A DNA stretch of 64,000 bases from Leucobacter sp. CX169 (GTDB lineage Bacteria; Actinomycetota; Actinomycetes; Actinomycetales; Microbacteriaceae). The notes below the pieces were generated by a model. The model ran no database searches and was not told the origin of the DNA. It saw only the letters and a list, made by a program, of their open reading frames with translations. This document shows positions 29,353-37,802 of the stretch, piece by piece; position 1 is the stretch's first letter, and each line of letters starts with the position of its first letter. The stretch covers positions 1,860,001-1,924,000 of the forward strand of contig NZ_CP071051.1 of the NCBI RefSeq assembly GCF_017161405.1, read 5' to 3'. Position numbers and translations under genes: made by a program.

Positions 29353-30225
29353 GTGAAATTTGCGCATCTTTCCGAAACGGCCGACTCGACTCCAGAGCTG
29401 TCGCTCGTCCTGGGTGACCGCGCAGTCCCGCTGCGCGAGCTCGACGACGCGCTGCAGTTTGCCACGCTCCAGCAGCTCATTGAGGCTGGGCCCGAGACGC
29501 TCGATCACGTGCGCCAGGCCGCGTCGCACCTTTCGGCAGACGCCGGGCGACCGCTGAAGAACGCGATCTATTCTGCCGCGGTCATTCGTCCGCCGATCAC
29601 GCTCGCCGTCGGACTGAACTACGACGAGCACGCGAGCGAGCTCGCACTCGACAACGATTCAGGCCCGGTCCTGTTCTCCCTCTTCCCAAACTCGCTCAAC
29701 GGCCACGGTCGCGAGGTACCGATCCCTACGCACATCTCGACCGAGGTGGACTACGAGGGCGAGCTCGGAGTCATCATCGGCAAGGCTGTGCGCGACGTCT
29801 CCCCTGAGGAGGCCCTCGACGCGGTCTTCGGGTACACCGTCATCAACGACATCACCGCGCGCGACCTGCAGTTCCGCGAGCCGCAGTGGAGCCGCTGCAA
29901 GTCCTTCGACGGCTTCACCCCGGTCGGCCCGTTCGTGGTGACCGCGGACGAGATTCCCGATCCGCAGGACCTGCACATCACGACTGATGTGGACGGTCTG
30001 CGCGTGCAGGACTCGTCAACGAAGTTCATGGTGAACACGGTCGCGCAGCTGATCTCGGCGATCTCGCAGGGGCTCACGCTGCTGCCCGGAACGCTCATCT
30101 CGACCGGTTCACCCGGCGGCGCTGGCCGCTCGCGCAAGCCGCAGCTCTTCTTGGTTCCCGGCACCGAGGTGACGGTCTCGATCTCGAAGCTCGGTTCTCT
30201 CACCTCGTACTGCGTTCCCGGCTAG
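29353..30225 (+). CDS. Fumarylacetoacetate hydrolase (FAH) family protein
   Basis: A 290-residue protein from GTG 29353 with GGGAA just upstream; earlier in-frame ATGs overlap the divergent oxidase. The catalytic FAH domain starts near residue 78 (AVGLNYDEHASE) and holds the metal-binding DYEGELGVIIGKA and NDITARDLQ motifs, ending in STGSPGGAG. Members hydrolyse acylpyruvates, decarboxylate oxaloacetate or tautomerise related ketoacids. The divergent 2-hydroxyacid oxidase makes a shared 2-ketoacid route plausible. Confidence 0.88.
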   Translation: MKFAHLSETADSTPELSLVLGDRAVPLRELDDALQFATLQQLIEAGPETLDHVRQAASHLSADAGRPLKNAIYSAAVIRPPITLAVGLNYDEHASELALDNDSGPVLFSLFPNSLNGHGREVPIPTHISTEVDYEGELGVIIGKAVRDVSPEEALDAVFGYTVINDITARDLQFREPQWSRCKSFDGFTPVGPFVVTADEIPDPQDLHITTDVDGLRVQDSSTKFMVNTVAQLISAISQGLTLLPGTLISTGSPGGAGRSRKPQLFLVPGTEVTVSISKLGSLTSYCVPG

Positions 30226-30252
30226 CGGGCAGTCGCGCTGCCCCGTTCGGGG

Positions 30253-30302
30253 CAACGACCAAGGGCCGGTGAATCTCGCGATTCACCGGCCCTTGGTCGT
30301 TG
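30253..30302. terminator. Bidirectional terminator between the FAH and aspA genes
   Basis: A perfect 23-bp stem beginning CAACGACCAAGGGCCGGTG with a TCGC loop lies between convergent genes. It is 27 bases after the FAH stop and 12 bases after the aspA stop. Confidence 0.9.
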
Positions 30303-30314
30303 CAGCGGAGCTGG

Positions 30315-31775
30315 TTACTTCTCGAGCTCAGCCTCTGCCTCAATGATCGGGATTGCGCCCGTCTCGGGCATCAGGCCCGCGAGGCGCGCCGGCTGCAGCA
30401 GCTCGTCGAGCTCTGCCTGGCCCAGCAGGCCGCGCGACACGACCAGCTCGGACACCTTCGCGTTCGTCGCGAGGGCCTCCTTCGCGAGCTTCGCCGACTC
30501 CGCGTACCCGATGACCGGGGCGAGCGCCGTGATCACGGTGACCGAGCGGGCCACCATGTCGCTCAGGCGCTCTTCGTTCGCCGTGATGCCGTCAACGCAG
30601 TTTACGCGCAGCGTCTCACAGGCACGCTCAAGCCAGGTGATCGACTGGAACAGCGAGTGCGCAATGATCGGCTCGAAGGCGTTCAGCTGCAGCTGCCCGG
30701 CCTCGACGGCCATGGTCACCGTGACGTCGGCGCCTGCGACCGAGTAGGCCACCTGCGACACCGCCTCGGGGATGACGGGGTTGACCTTGCCCGGCATGAT
30801 CGATGAGCCTGCCTGGCGGGCAGGCAGGTTGATCTCGCCGAAGCCCGCCTGCGGGCCCGACGACAGCAGGCGCAGGTCATTGCTGATCTTCGAAAGCTTG
30901 ATGGCGGAGCGCTTCAGCGCACCCGAGAACGTGATGAACACGCCGGTGTCGCTCGTCGACTCAACCAGGTCACCCGCGGTGACGAGCTCGAGGCCCGTGA
31001 TCTCGCGGAGGTGCTTGACCACCGACTCCTTGTAGCCGCGCGGGGCGTTGATGCCCGTGCCAATGGCGGTCGCGCCCATGTTGACCTCGCGCAGCAGCGT
31101 GACGGCCTCGCCCAGGCGCTCGATGTCCTCCCGCAGCGTGACGGCGAAGGCGTTGAACTCCTGGCCCAGCGTCATCGGAACGGCGTCCTGCAGCTGCGTG
31201 CGGCCGACCTTGATGATGTGCGAGAACTCGCGGCCCTTCTTGGCGAAGGATTCGGCGAGGAGCTCGAGCTGCTCGAGGAGGCTCGTGAGCGAGAACGCAA
31301 GCGCGATCTTGATCGCGGTCGGGTACGTGTCGTTGGTCGACTGGCTGTGGTTCGTGTGGTCGTTCGGGTTGATGAACGCGTAGTCGCCCTTGCGGTGACC
31401 TGCGAGCTCAAGCGCACGGTTCGTGATGACCTCGTTGACATTCATGTTCGTCGAGGTGCCCGCACCGCCCTGCACGACGCCAACCAGGAACTGGTCGAGC
31501 AGCATGCCGGTCTTGATCTCCTCGCATGCGCGGTCGATCAGCGTCGCCCGCTGCTCGTCGAGCGAGCCAATCTCAAGGTTTGCCCGAGCCGCTGCCTGCT
31601 TGACGCACGCGAACGCGCGCACAAAGTCGGGGTAGACCGAGATCGGCCGGCGCGCGATCGGGAAGTTCTCGAGGCAACGCGCCGTGTGCACCCCCCAGTA
31701 CGCAGCTGCGGGAATCTCCACGCTACCGAGCGAATCGGTCTCCGTGCGCGTCTGGGTGGACATGTAGTCAGTCAC
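30315..31775 (-). CDS. aspA: Aspartate ammonia-lyase
   Basis: A 486-residue protein of the fumarase/aspartase superfamily with signature GSSIMPGKVN at 323-332, TSTNMNVNEVI at 107-117 and NDHTNHSQSTND. The GTG start at 31775 follows AGGAG at nine bases; ATG 31763 is an internal alternative. It reversibly splits aspartate into fumarate and ammonia, supplying the TCA cycle from amino acids. The extra C-terminal 15 residues are Glu-rich. Confidence 0.95.
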   Translation of the reverse strand: MTDYMSTQTRTETDSLGSVEIPAAAYWGVHTARCLENFPIARRPISVYPDFVRAFACVKQAAARANLEIGSLDEQRATLIDRACEEIKTGMLLDQFLVGVVQGGAGTSTNMNVNEVITNRALELAGHRKGDYAFINPNDHTNHSQSTNDTYPTAIKIALAFSLTSLLEQLELLAESFAKKGREFSHIIKVGRTQLQDAVPMTLGQEFNAFAVTLREDIERLGEAVTLLREVNMGATAIGTGINAPRGYKESVVKHLREITGLELVTAGDLVESTSDTGVFITFSGALKRSAIKLSKISNDLRLLSSGPQAGFGEINLPARQAGSSIMPGKVNPVIPEAVSQVAYSVAGADVTVTMAVEAGQLQLNAFEPIIAHSLFQSITWLERACETLRVNCVDGITANEERLSDMVARSVTVITALAPVIGYAESAKLAKEALATNAKVSELVVSRGLLGQAELDELLQPARLAGLMPETGAIPIIEAEAELEK

Positions 31776-31832
31776 GTGTCAGTGCTCCTGGTGTCGAACC
31801 GTATGGCGCCGTTGGCGCGCCCGTGACCAAGC

Positions 31833-33269
31833 CTACCCCTCTTCCTTCGGCGAGTCTGGTCGAGTGATGGGGCCGGTCATCGGTTCGACCGATGGCACGT
31901 CCTGCGGGGCCGAGTCGGACGGGCCGGTCAGCAGCGGCCCGCGGCGCAGCACCTCGATCGACGCGGTCAGCGTTTCGGTTTGCTGCGCAGGATCATCGCC
32001 GAGTCCGGGCCGACCCAGATGGGTCACGGCGATCCTGCCCCGCGGGCCGAAATGAAAGCGCAGCTCGCGCTCACGGAACAGCCAGACCACGCCGATTGCG
32101 CACGCAAGCAAGCCCGCGATCGCGGCGACGCCGAGGGTCCAGCGGGCCCCGAAGGCGTCCGCGACGGCGCCGACGATGGGCGCTCCCAAGGGCGTGCCTC
32201 CCATCAACACCGCGAGGTAGAGGGCGAGGACCCGCCCGCGCAGATGGGGCGGGGTCGTGGTCTGCACGAACCCGTTCGCGGTGGTGAGCAGGGTCACCGT
32301 CATGAAGCCCATGAGCACCAGCGACACCGCAAACGACCAAAAGCTCGGCATCAACGCCGAGACCACGCAGGAGAGGCCGAATCCACCGGCGGAGAGGATG
32401 ACGACTCGGAGCCGCGCGTCCTGCCGTCGCGCCGCGAGCAATGCCCCGGTGAGCGAGCCGATCGCGAGGATGGAAGTGAGCAAGCCATACTCGCCCGCCC
32501 CGCGTCCGAACTCGACCGCCATGGTCGACGAGACGATCGGGAAATTCATGCCGAACGCGCCCATCAAGAACACGATCGCGAAGACGACCACGAGGTCGTG
32601 CCTGCGTCGCACGTAGCGGAATCCTGCCGCCAACTGCGCCCGTTGCCCGGCGCGCGGTCCCGCGTCGCGTTTCTCTCGCGGCCGATCGATCCTGATGGCA
32701 AGAAGAGCAAGGAGCACCGCCGCAAAGGACCCGGCGTTGATAACGAACACCCAGCCCGATCCGACCACCGCGATCAGCAACCCGGCCACCGCCGGTCCGA
32801 TCAACCGCGCGGTGTTAAACGAAGCCGAGTTCAGCGCGACCGCGTTCGCGAGTCCCGCGTGCGGCACGAGGTCAGAAACGAACGCCTGCCGCGCCGGGGT
32901 GTCGATGGCGTTCACGATCCCGAGCATGAGCGCAAACCCAAACAGGTGCCACAGCTGCGCGGCGCCCGAGATCAGGAGGGCACCGAGGCCGAGCGCGAGC
33001 AAGCCGAGCGCGGTCTGCGTGGCAATCAGAACTTTTCGCCGGTCGAAGCGATCGGCGATCAGTCCACTGACGGGAACGAGCAACAGCTGCGGGCCGAACT
33101 GCAGCGCCATCGTTCCGCCCACCGCAAGCGCGTCGCCCGAGGTGAGCTCAGTCAGCACCACCCAGTTCTGGGCAGTCGCCTGCATCCAGGCCCCCACATT
33201 TGAAATCAGCGCGCCGAGAAACCAGAGTCGGTAGTTGCGGATCGAGAGCGATCGAAACATCGGCATCAT
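31833..33269 (-). CDS. MFS exporter of the EntS/MFS_3 type
   Basis: A 478-residue protein with twelve membrane helices in the first 410 residues, then a 65-residue polar tail. It opens with SIRNYRLWFLGALISNVGAWMQ, typical of the MFS_3 (enterobactin exporter-like) group, and has GLIADRFDRRKVL as the loop 2-3 motif. The substrate is unknown; drug or siderophore export is the usual role. No regulator is attached. Confidence 0.85.
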   Translation of the reverse strand: MMPMFRSLSIRNYRLWFLGALISNVGAWMQATAQNWVVLTELTSGDALAVGGTMALQFGPQLLLVPVSGLIADRFDRRKVLIATQTALGLLALGLGALLISGAAQLWHLFGFALMLGIVNAIDTPARQAFVSDLVPHAGLANAVALNSASFNTARLIGPAVAGLLIAVVGSGWVFVINAGSFAAVLLALLAIRIDRPREKRDAGPRAGQRAQLAAGFRYVRRRHDLVVVFAIVFLMGAFGMNFPIVSSTMAVEFGRGAGEYGLLTSILAIGSLTGALLAARRQDARLRVVILSAGGFGLSCVVSALMPSFWSFAVSLVLMGFMTVTLLTTANGFVQTTTPPHLRGRVLALYLAVLMGGTPLGAPIVGAVADAFGARWTLGVAAIAGLLACAIGVVWLFRERELRFHFGPRGRIAVTHLGRPGLGDDPAQQTETLTASIEVLRRGPLLTGPSDSAPQDVPSVEPMTGPITRPDSPKEEG

Positions 33270-33303
33270 TGCTGAGGGGCACCTCCGTGGGCCCAGTCGC
33301 GGG

Positions 33304-34179
33304 CTAGAACTTCCCGCCCATGTCGAGCAGGCGGCGGATCCGCTCAGGGATTGGAGGGTGGGTCGAGAAGAGGGCCTGCAGGCCGCCGGGCTTCAACGGG
33401 TTCGCGATCCAGAGGTGCGCCATGCTCGAGTTCTGCTTCTGCAGCGGGCGCCCGTACTCGGACAGCTTGTGCAGCGCGCTCGCGAGGGCCTCGGGGTGCC
33501 GCGTCGTCATCGCGCCCGTCGCGTCGGCGAGGTACTCGCGCTGACGCGACACCGCGAGCTGCACAATCGTCGCGATCACGGGGGCCAGCAGCATCGCCGC
33601 GAGGCCAAATACCAAGACGATCGGGTTGCCGTTCGAGTTGTTCCCGCGCGAGAAGAACGCCATCCGGAACATCATGTCCGCGATCATGCCAACGGCGACG
33701 GTGAGGCCGTAGACGATCATCGACACGCGGATGTCGTAGTTGCGCACGTGGCCAAGCTCGTGCGCCATGACGCCTTCAAGCTCGGGATCGGTCATGATGT
33801 CGAGCAGACCGGTCGTCGCCGCGACGACGGCGTGCTCTGGGTCACGTCCCGTGGCAAACGCGTTCGGTGCCGGGTCGTTCACGATGTAGACCTTCGGCAT
33901 GGGCGATCCCGTCGTGATCGACAGGTTCTCCACGATCCGGTAGAGGCGCGGATGATCCGTCGGACCGATCTCCTGCGCCCCAGTCATCGAAATCGCCTGG
34001 CGGCCGGCCATGAAGTACTGGAAGACCGCGTACGCGGTCGCAAATCCCAGCGTGATCAGCACAATCGTGGTGTCTTGATAGATCCACGCTGCGAGCGCGC
34101 CGAGGCCGCCGATGAGCAGCAGGAATCCCAGGATGATGAGAACGGAATTGACCTTATTCCGACGTATCGCGCGGTACAA
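33304..34179 (-). CDS. htpX: HtpX-type membrane M48 metalloprotease
   Basis: A 291-residue protein with HELGH at 140-144 (zinc ligands and catalytic Glu), a third ligand in SRQREYLADA, and four hydrophobic segments. HtpX degrades misfolded membrane proteins. The start is a TTG at 34179 close behind GGGGGAG, 12 bases after the lemA stop, so lemA and htpX form an operon, as in many bacteria. Confidence 0.92.
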   Translation of the reverse strand: MYRAIRRNKVNSVLIILGFLLLIGGLGALAAWIYQDTTIVLITLGFATAYAVFQYFMAGRQAISMTGAQEIGPTDHPRLYRIVENLSITTGSPMPKVYIVNDPAPNAFATGRDPEHAVVAATTGLLDIMTDPELEGVMAHELGHVRNYDIRVSMIVYGLTVAVGMIADMMFRMAFFSRGNNSNGNPIVLVFGLAAMLLAPVIATIVQLAVSRQREYLADATGAMTTRHPEALASALHKLSEYGRPLQKQNSSMAHLWIANPLKPGGLQALFSTHPPIPERIRRLLDMGGKF

Positions 34180-34191
34180 CGCTCCCCCGAC

Positions 34192-34761
34192 CTAGAACTG
34201 GATGCGCGGCGGTTCCGAGATCGAAGCGATGTCTTCGACCTCGAAGAACTCCCGCTGCGCGAAACCGAACATCTTCGCGACCATGTTGTTCGGGAACACC
34301 TGAATCTTGGTGTTCAGCTCGCGAACGCCGCCGTTGTAGAAGCGACGAGCTGCCTGCACCTTGTTCTCCGTATCGACGAGCTCGCCCTGCAGCTGCAAGA
34401 AGTTCTGGCTGGCCTGCAGCTGCGGATAGGCCTCGGCGACCGCGAAGATACTCTTCAGTGCCTGCTGCATGTGGCCCTCGGCGACTGACGCCTCGGCCGG
34501 CCCCTGCGCGGAGATCGTCTCGGCGCGAGCTCGGGTGACGGAGTCGAACACCTCACGCTCGTGCGTGGCATAGCCCTTCACCGTCTCGACGAGCGTCGGG
34601 ATCAGATCGGCACGACGCTTGAGCTGGACCGTAATGTCACTCCACGCCTCGTCGACCCGCACGCGCAGCGTGACGAGGGAGTTGTAGGTCGCCCAGAAGT
34701 AGATGCCAATGATGACAACGAGCGCAATGACGATGATCAGAGGAATTGAGATGCCAGCCAT
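34192..34761 (-). CDS. lemA: LemA family protein
   Basis: A 189-residue protein: one N-terminal membrane helix (residues 4-26), the signature ATYNSLVTLRVRVDEAWSDI, and a long helical domain with RRADLIPTLVETVKGY. The N-terminus faces out and the helical part is attached to the membrane. Function is not settled; it usually accompanies HtpX-type proteases, as here. Confidence 0.93.
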   Translation of the reverse strand: MAGISIPLIIVIALVVIIGIYFWATYNSLVTLRVRVDEAWSDITVQLKRRADLIPTLVETVKGYATHEREVFDSVTRARAETISAQGPAEASVAEGHMQQALKSIFAVAEAYPQLQASQNFLQLQGELVDTENKVQAARRFYNGGVRELNTKIQVFPNNMVAKMFGFAQREFFEVEDIASISEPPRIQF

Positions 34762-34818
34762 GCGGTTACTCTATCGGTTGCACCCCGTAAAGTGCTGTCG
34801 CTCCGCCGTGATTTCGCC

Positions 34819-36141
34819 CTACGCGCCGAGCACCCGTTCCAGGTAAGCGTTGCGGAAGACGCGATCCGGATCGAGTCGATCTCGCACCGCGACGAAGTCG
34901 TCGAACCGCGGGTAGCGCTCGCGCAGGGTCTGCTCGCCCAGCGTGTGCATCTTGCCCCAGTGCGGGCGGCCATCGTGATCCTGGAAGATCGCCTCGACCT
35001 CGCGGAAGTAGCGAGTGGGGTCTTCCCGCCAGTAGCGGTGCACCGCAATGTACCCGCTCTCGCGGCCGTGAGCTGTCGACAAGTAGCGGTCGTCCGCGGC
35101 CGCCGCGCGCACCTCCACGGGGAACGAGATCCGGAATTGCTGGCGCTCGATCATCGCGCCGATCTCACGCATCACCTGCGGAACGGCGTCGAGCGGCAGG
35201 GCGTATTCCATCTCGCGAAAGCGGACGGCTCGCCGGGTGACAAACACCCGGTTCGAGAGATCGCTGTAGGTGCGGCGGCTGGAGAGGCCCTCGATCATCT
35301 GATTGACGCGCGGGGTCATTGCCGGCACGAGCCGCTCTGCGGCGACGAGTGCGCCCAAAGCCTGATTGTTCACGAGCTCCTCGTCGAGGAACTTTGCGAC
35401 CCGTCCGAGGGGTTCGGCCTCCGCCGAGATCGGCAAGCGCGTGTTGGTCTTCGTTCGGGTCCCGCGCGTGTGCGGGAACCAGTAGAACTCGAAGTGGTCC
35501 GCGGCCCGCACTCGCTCACCCCAGGTACTCAGCACCTCGTCGAGCGGCGCCGGCGCTTCCTCGGCGCGGAGTAGAAACTGGGACACGCACTGCAGCGTGA
35601 CGGTCGCCAGCACCCCGAGTGCGCCCAGCCCGAGGGCAACCGCCGGCAGCAGCTCGGGCGAGTGGTCCTCGTCGATCGTGATCACCTCACCTGTGCCCGT
35701 CACGAGTGTCGCGCCGACGATGCCCGTGGAGAGTCCACCGAAAGCGAGACCTGTCCCGTGCGTGCCCGTCTGCGTTGCTCCGGTGATCGTCTGCCGGTCG
35801 ATGTCTCCCATGTTTTCCAGGGCAAGCCCGAGCGGACCCAGTAGTGCAGGCAGCTCGTAGAGGTGTGTGCCGCCCCAGAGGGTCACGCGGCCGCGCGCAC
35901 GATCAGCCGAGACGAGCCCGCGCATGCGACTGAAATCGAGCCGGATCCCGTCCGTCGCCCCGATTCCGGTGAAGCTGTGCGAGCCCCCGATGGGTTTCAC
36001 CGGATGGCCGGTCTCGCGGGCACGCTCGACCGCGAGCACCACCTGCTCGATCGAGCGCGGCGCGATCACGAGTTCGGGACGGGACGACTCGCTCCTGGCC
36101 CAGTTCCGCCAGCGGGCTTTCCCTCCGGTCACAGGAAGCAT
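34819..36141 (-). CDS. D-arabinono-1,4-lactone oxidase-type FAD enzyme
   Basis: A 440-residue protein with a PCMH FAD domain (VKPIGGSHSFTGIGATDGIRL, GATQTGTHGTG) and a C-terminal ALO domain with YIAVHRYWREDP and HWGKMH. The family oxidises aldonolactones such as L-gulono- or D-arabinono-lactone, or xylitol. GGSHS contains the position that binds FAD covalently in relatives. Its start overlaps the upstream amino-acid deaminase/aldolase gene by 13 bases, so they are cotranscribed. Confidence 0.88.
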   Translation of the reverse strand: MLPVTGGKARWRNWARSESSRPELVIAPRSIEQVVLAVERARETGHPVKPIGGSHSFTGIGATDGIRLDFSRMRGLVSADRARGRVTLWGGTHLYELPALLGPLGLALENMGDIDRQTITGATQTGTHGTGLAFGGLSTGIVGATLVTGTGEVITIDEDHSPELLPAVALGLGALGVLATVTLQCVSQFLLRAEEAPAPLDEVLSTWGERVRAADHFEFYWFPHTRGTRTKTNTRLPISAEAEPLGRVAKFLDEELVNNQALGALVAAERLVPAMTPRVNQMIEGLSSRRTYSDLSNRVFVTRRAVRFREMEYALPLDAVPQVMREIGAMIERQQFRISFPVEVRAAAADDRYLSTAHGRESGYIAVHRYWREDPTRYFREVEAIFQDHDGRPHWGKMHTLGEQTLRERYPRFDDFVAVRDRLDPDRVFRNAYLERVLGA

Positions 36142-37379
36142 TTCCCTTCTCCTCGGTAGCTCGGCACCGGATCCTGGGAGCGTCCGTCACTCACCGGTAC
36201 CACCTCGTTCGTGTGCTCGGCGATCTCGCCGGCCTTCGTGTGCCGCATCCAGACGCGGTCGCCGGGTCGCAGCGCGTCGGCTGCGGCGCCCAGCACCGGG
36301 GTCTGGACCTCACCGGCGCCCTCGCGCGGGGCAAAGGTGAGCCCCGCTGGCCAGACGGGAAGCGGCGACCGATCGGCGCCAGGCACCCCGGAGGCGGTCC
36401 AGCCGCCGCCGAGCAGCGTCGCGACCCGCGCCGCCGGTCGCCGCACGACGTCCAGGGCGAATGCGGCGGCGGGCGCCGGGTGGAAGCTGCGGTAGTGATC
36501 AAAGAGGTGCGGGCCGAACAGGCCGCTGCCCGCGGCAACCTCGGTGACCGCCGCCTCGCTCACCGTGCGCTCGATCGAACCGGTACCGCCGCCGTTGACG
36601 AACTCGAGTTCGGCAACCTGACGAACCGCCGCAACGGCCTCGCGGCGGCGGTCGGCGAGCTCGGCCGCGCTTCGGCGCTGGATCCACCCCATGAGGGCGG
36701 CGTCGATGGGCTTGCCCTCAGGATTGTCCCCGACACCGGCGATCTGAGCCTCATAGGCCATGATGCCGACCAACGTGAACCCGGGCCTCGAAACGACACG
36801 CTCGGCCAGTCGGCGCAGGTCGCCCGGCTCGTGCAGGGGCGAGCGGAGCACCCCGATGTGGCCGAGCGCCGGCGCCCGCCACGACGAGTCCAGGTCGAGG
36901 CACACACGGATGGCTGACCGATCGCCGGGAGCAATCGCTTTGTCCACAAGATCGAGTTGGTCGACCGAGTCGACCATGATGGTGACGCGCGCCGCTGCGC
37001 GCTCGTCTCGGCCGAGTGCGGCTAGCGCAGCCAGGTCTGCGGAGGGGTACGCGACCACGACGTCGTCGATGGTCTCCGAGAGCCACAGCGCCTCGGCAAC
37101 CGTGTAGGCCAATACGCCCTGGTAGCCGGGCAGCGCGAGGACGGCGTCGAGCACGGCACGGACGCGCACCGACTTCGATGCCACCCGGATCGGGAGGCCC
37201 CCGGCCCGCCGCGTCAGGTCGCGGGCGTTCCACGACAGCGCTTCGAGCGACAGCGCTACCACCGGGGCTGAACGATCACGGGTGGCCTCGGTCAGCGATT
37301 CCCAATAGGCGGCAGGTTCCAACCACGGCTGCGCGTCGGCGCGCAGCACCAGCTCCGGATCATCAAGCGTGAGTGACAT
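36129..37379 (-). CDS. PLP-dependent amino-acid deaminase/aldolase (D-threonine aldolase-like)
   Basis: A 416-residue protein from ATG 37379. An alanine-racemase-type TIM barrel with the PLP lysine in RVASKSVR (about 70-77) is followed by a D-serine dehydratase-like C-terminal domain that contains WMRHTKAGEIAEHTNE. Family members split D-threonine or dehydrate D-serine. It overlaps the lactone oxidase gene, and a 40-residue peptide gene ends ten bases upstream. Exact substrate unknown. Confidence 0.82.
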   Translation of the reverse strand: MSLTLDDPELVLRADAQPWLEPAAYWESLTEATRDRSAPVVALSLEALSWNARDLTRRAGGLPIRVASKSVRVRAVLDAVLALPGYQGVLAYTVAEALWLSETIDDVVVAYPSADLAALAALGRDERAAARVTIMVDSVDQLDLVDKAIAPGDRSAIRVCLDLDSSWRAPALGHIGVLRSPLHEPGDLRRLAERVVSRPGFTLVGIMAYEAQIAGVGDNPEGKPIDAALMGWIQRRSAAELADRRREAVAAVRQVAELEFVNGGGTGSIERTVSEAAVTEVAAGSGLFGPHLFDHYRSFHPAPAAAFALDVVRRPAARVATLLGGGWTASGVPGADRSPLPVWPAGLTFAPREGAGEVQTPVLGAAADALRPGDRVWMRHTKAGEIAEHTNEVVPVSDGRSQDPVPSYRGEGKCFL

Positions 37380-37389
37380 GGTCGTGATC

Positions 37390-37512
37390 CTAGCGGGGGC
37401 GACGGCCATTCCGGCGAACTTTGGCGCCCCACCAACGACGGATATTTCCCCAGATCGCGAACACGATGACGAGCACCACAACGACGATGAGCAGCAGCTT
37501 GGCAATCAGCAC
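37390..37512 (-). CDS. Small single-span membrane peptide (40 residues)
   Basis: A GTG at 37512 follows GGGAGGA at a six-base spacing. The product has one strongly hydrophobic segment (residues 6-20, LLLIVVVVLVIVFAI), then a WGNIRRWWG turn and a basic tail (KVRRNGRRPR), so the C-terminus should stay in the cytoplasm. It stops ten bases before the deaminase/aldolase ATG, suggesting one transcript. I do not recognise it; no function is assigned. Confidence 0.65.
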   Translation of the reverse strand: MLIAKLLLIVVVVLVIVFAIWGNIRRWWGAKVRRNGRRPR

Positions 37513-37552
37513 TGGGCATCCTCCCCGGGATCAGGCGCGCGGCGGCGCGGCT

Positions 37553-37630
37553 TGGTACCCCCAGTGGGACTCGAACCCACACCTGAAGCGATTTTAAGTC
37601 GCCTGCCTCTGCCAATTGGGCTATGGGGGC
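37553..37630 (-). tRNA. tRNA with anticodon UAA (Leu), short variable loop
   Basis: Acceptor GCCCCCA pairs with TGGGGGT (one G-T pair), discriminator A, encoded CCA at 37553-37555. The anticodon arm GGCGA-CTTAAAA-TCGCT gives UAA, which reads UUA leucine. The T-arm is GTGGG-TTCGAGT-CCCAC. The variable region is only about six bases, unlike the long arm usual in tRNA-Leu. It is 75 bases without CCA. Confidence 0.85.
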
Positions 37631-37687
37631 GCGGATCAATACTGCCAGAGATTGCGCGCGACTTCGGCCCGGGGCGCCCGCCCCACG

Positions 37688-37726
37688 CGAAGAAGCCGAC
37701 CAGAGGTGATCTGGCCGGCTTCTTCG
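37688..37726. terminator. Hairpin downstream of pckG
   Basis: CGAAGAAGCCG(A)CCAGA and its complement pair around GGTGA between pckG and the tRNA. Two more hairpins lie closer to pckG: TGTGGACCT/AGGTCCACA at 37737-37772 and GCCGGGG-ATA-CCCCGGC at 37781-37797. None has a clear T-run. Confidence 0.55.
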
Positions 37727-37802
37727 TGTATCAGGGTGTGGACCTCAAGCTGGGCAGAACTCAAGGTCCACAGTCAATGAGCCGGGGATACCCCGGCAAG
37801 GG

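Noticed and set aside
30253-30302. Perfect 23-bp inverted repeat as a transposon end
   Set aside because: It sits between two convergent stops with a four-base loop, the standard bidirectional terminator layout.
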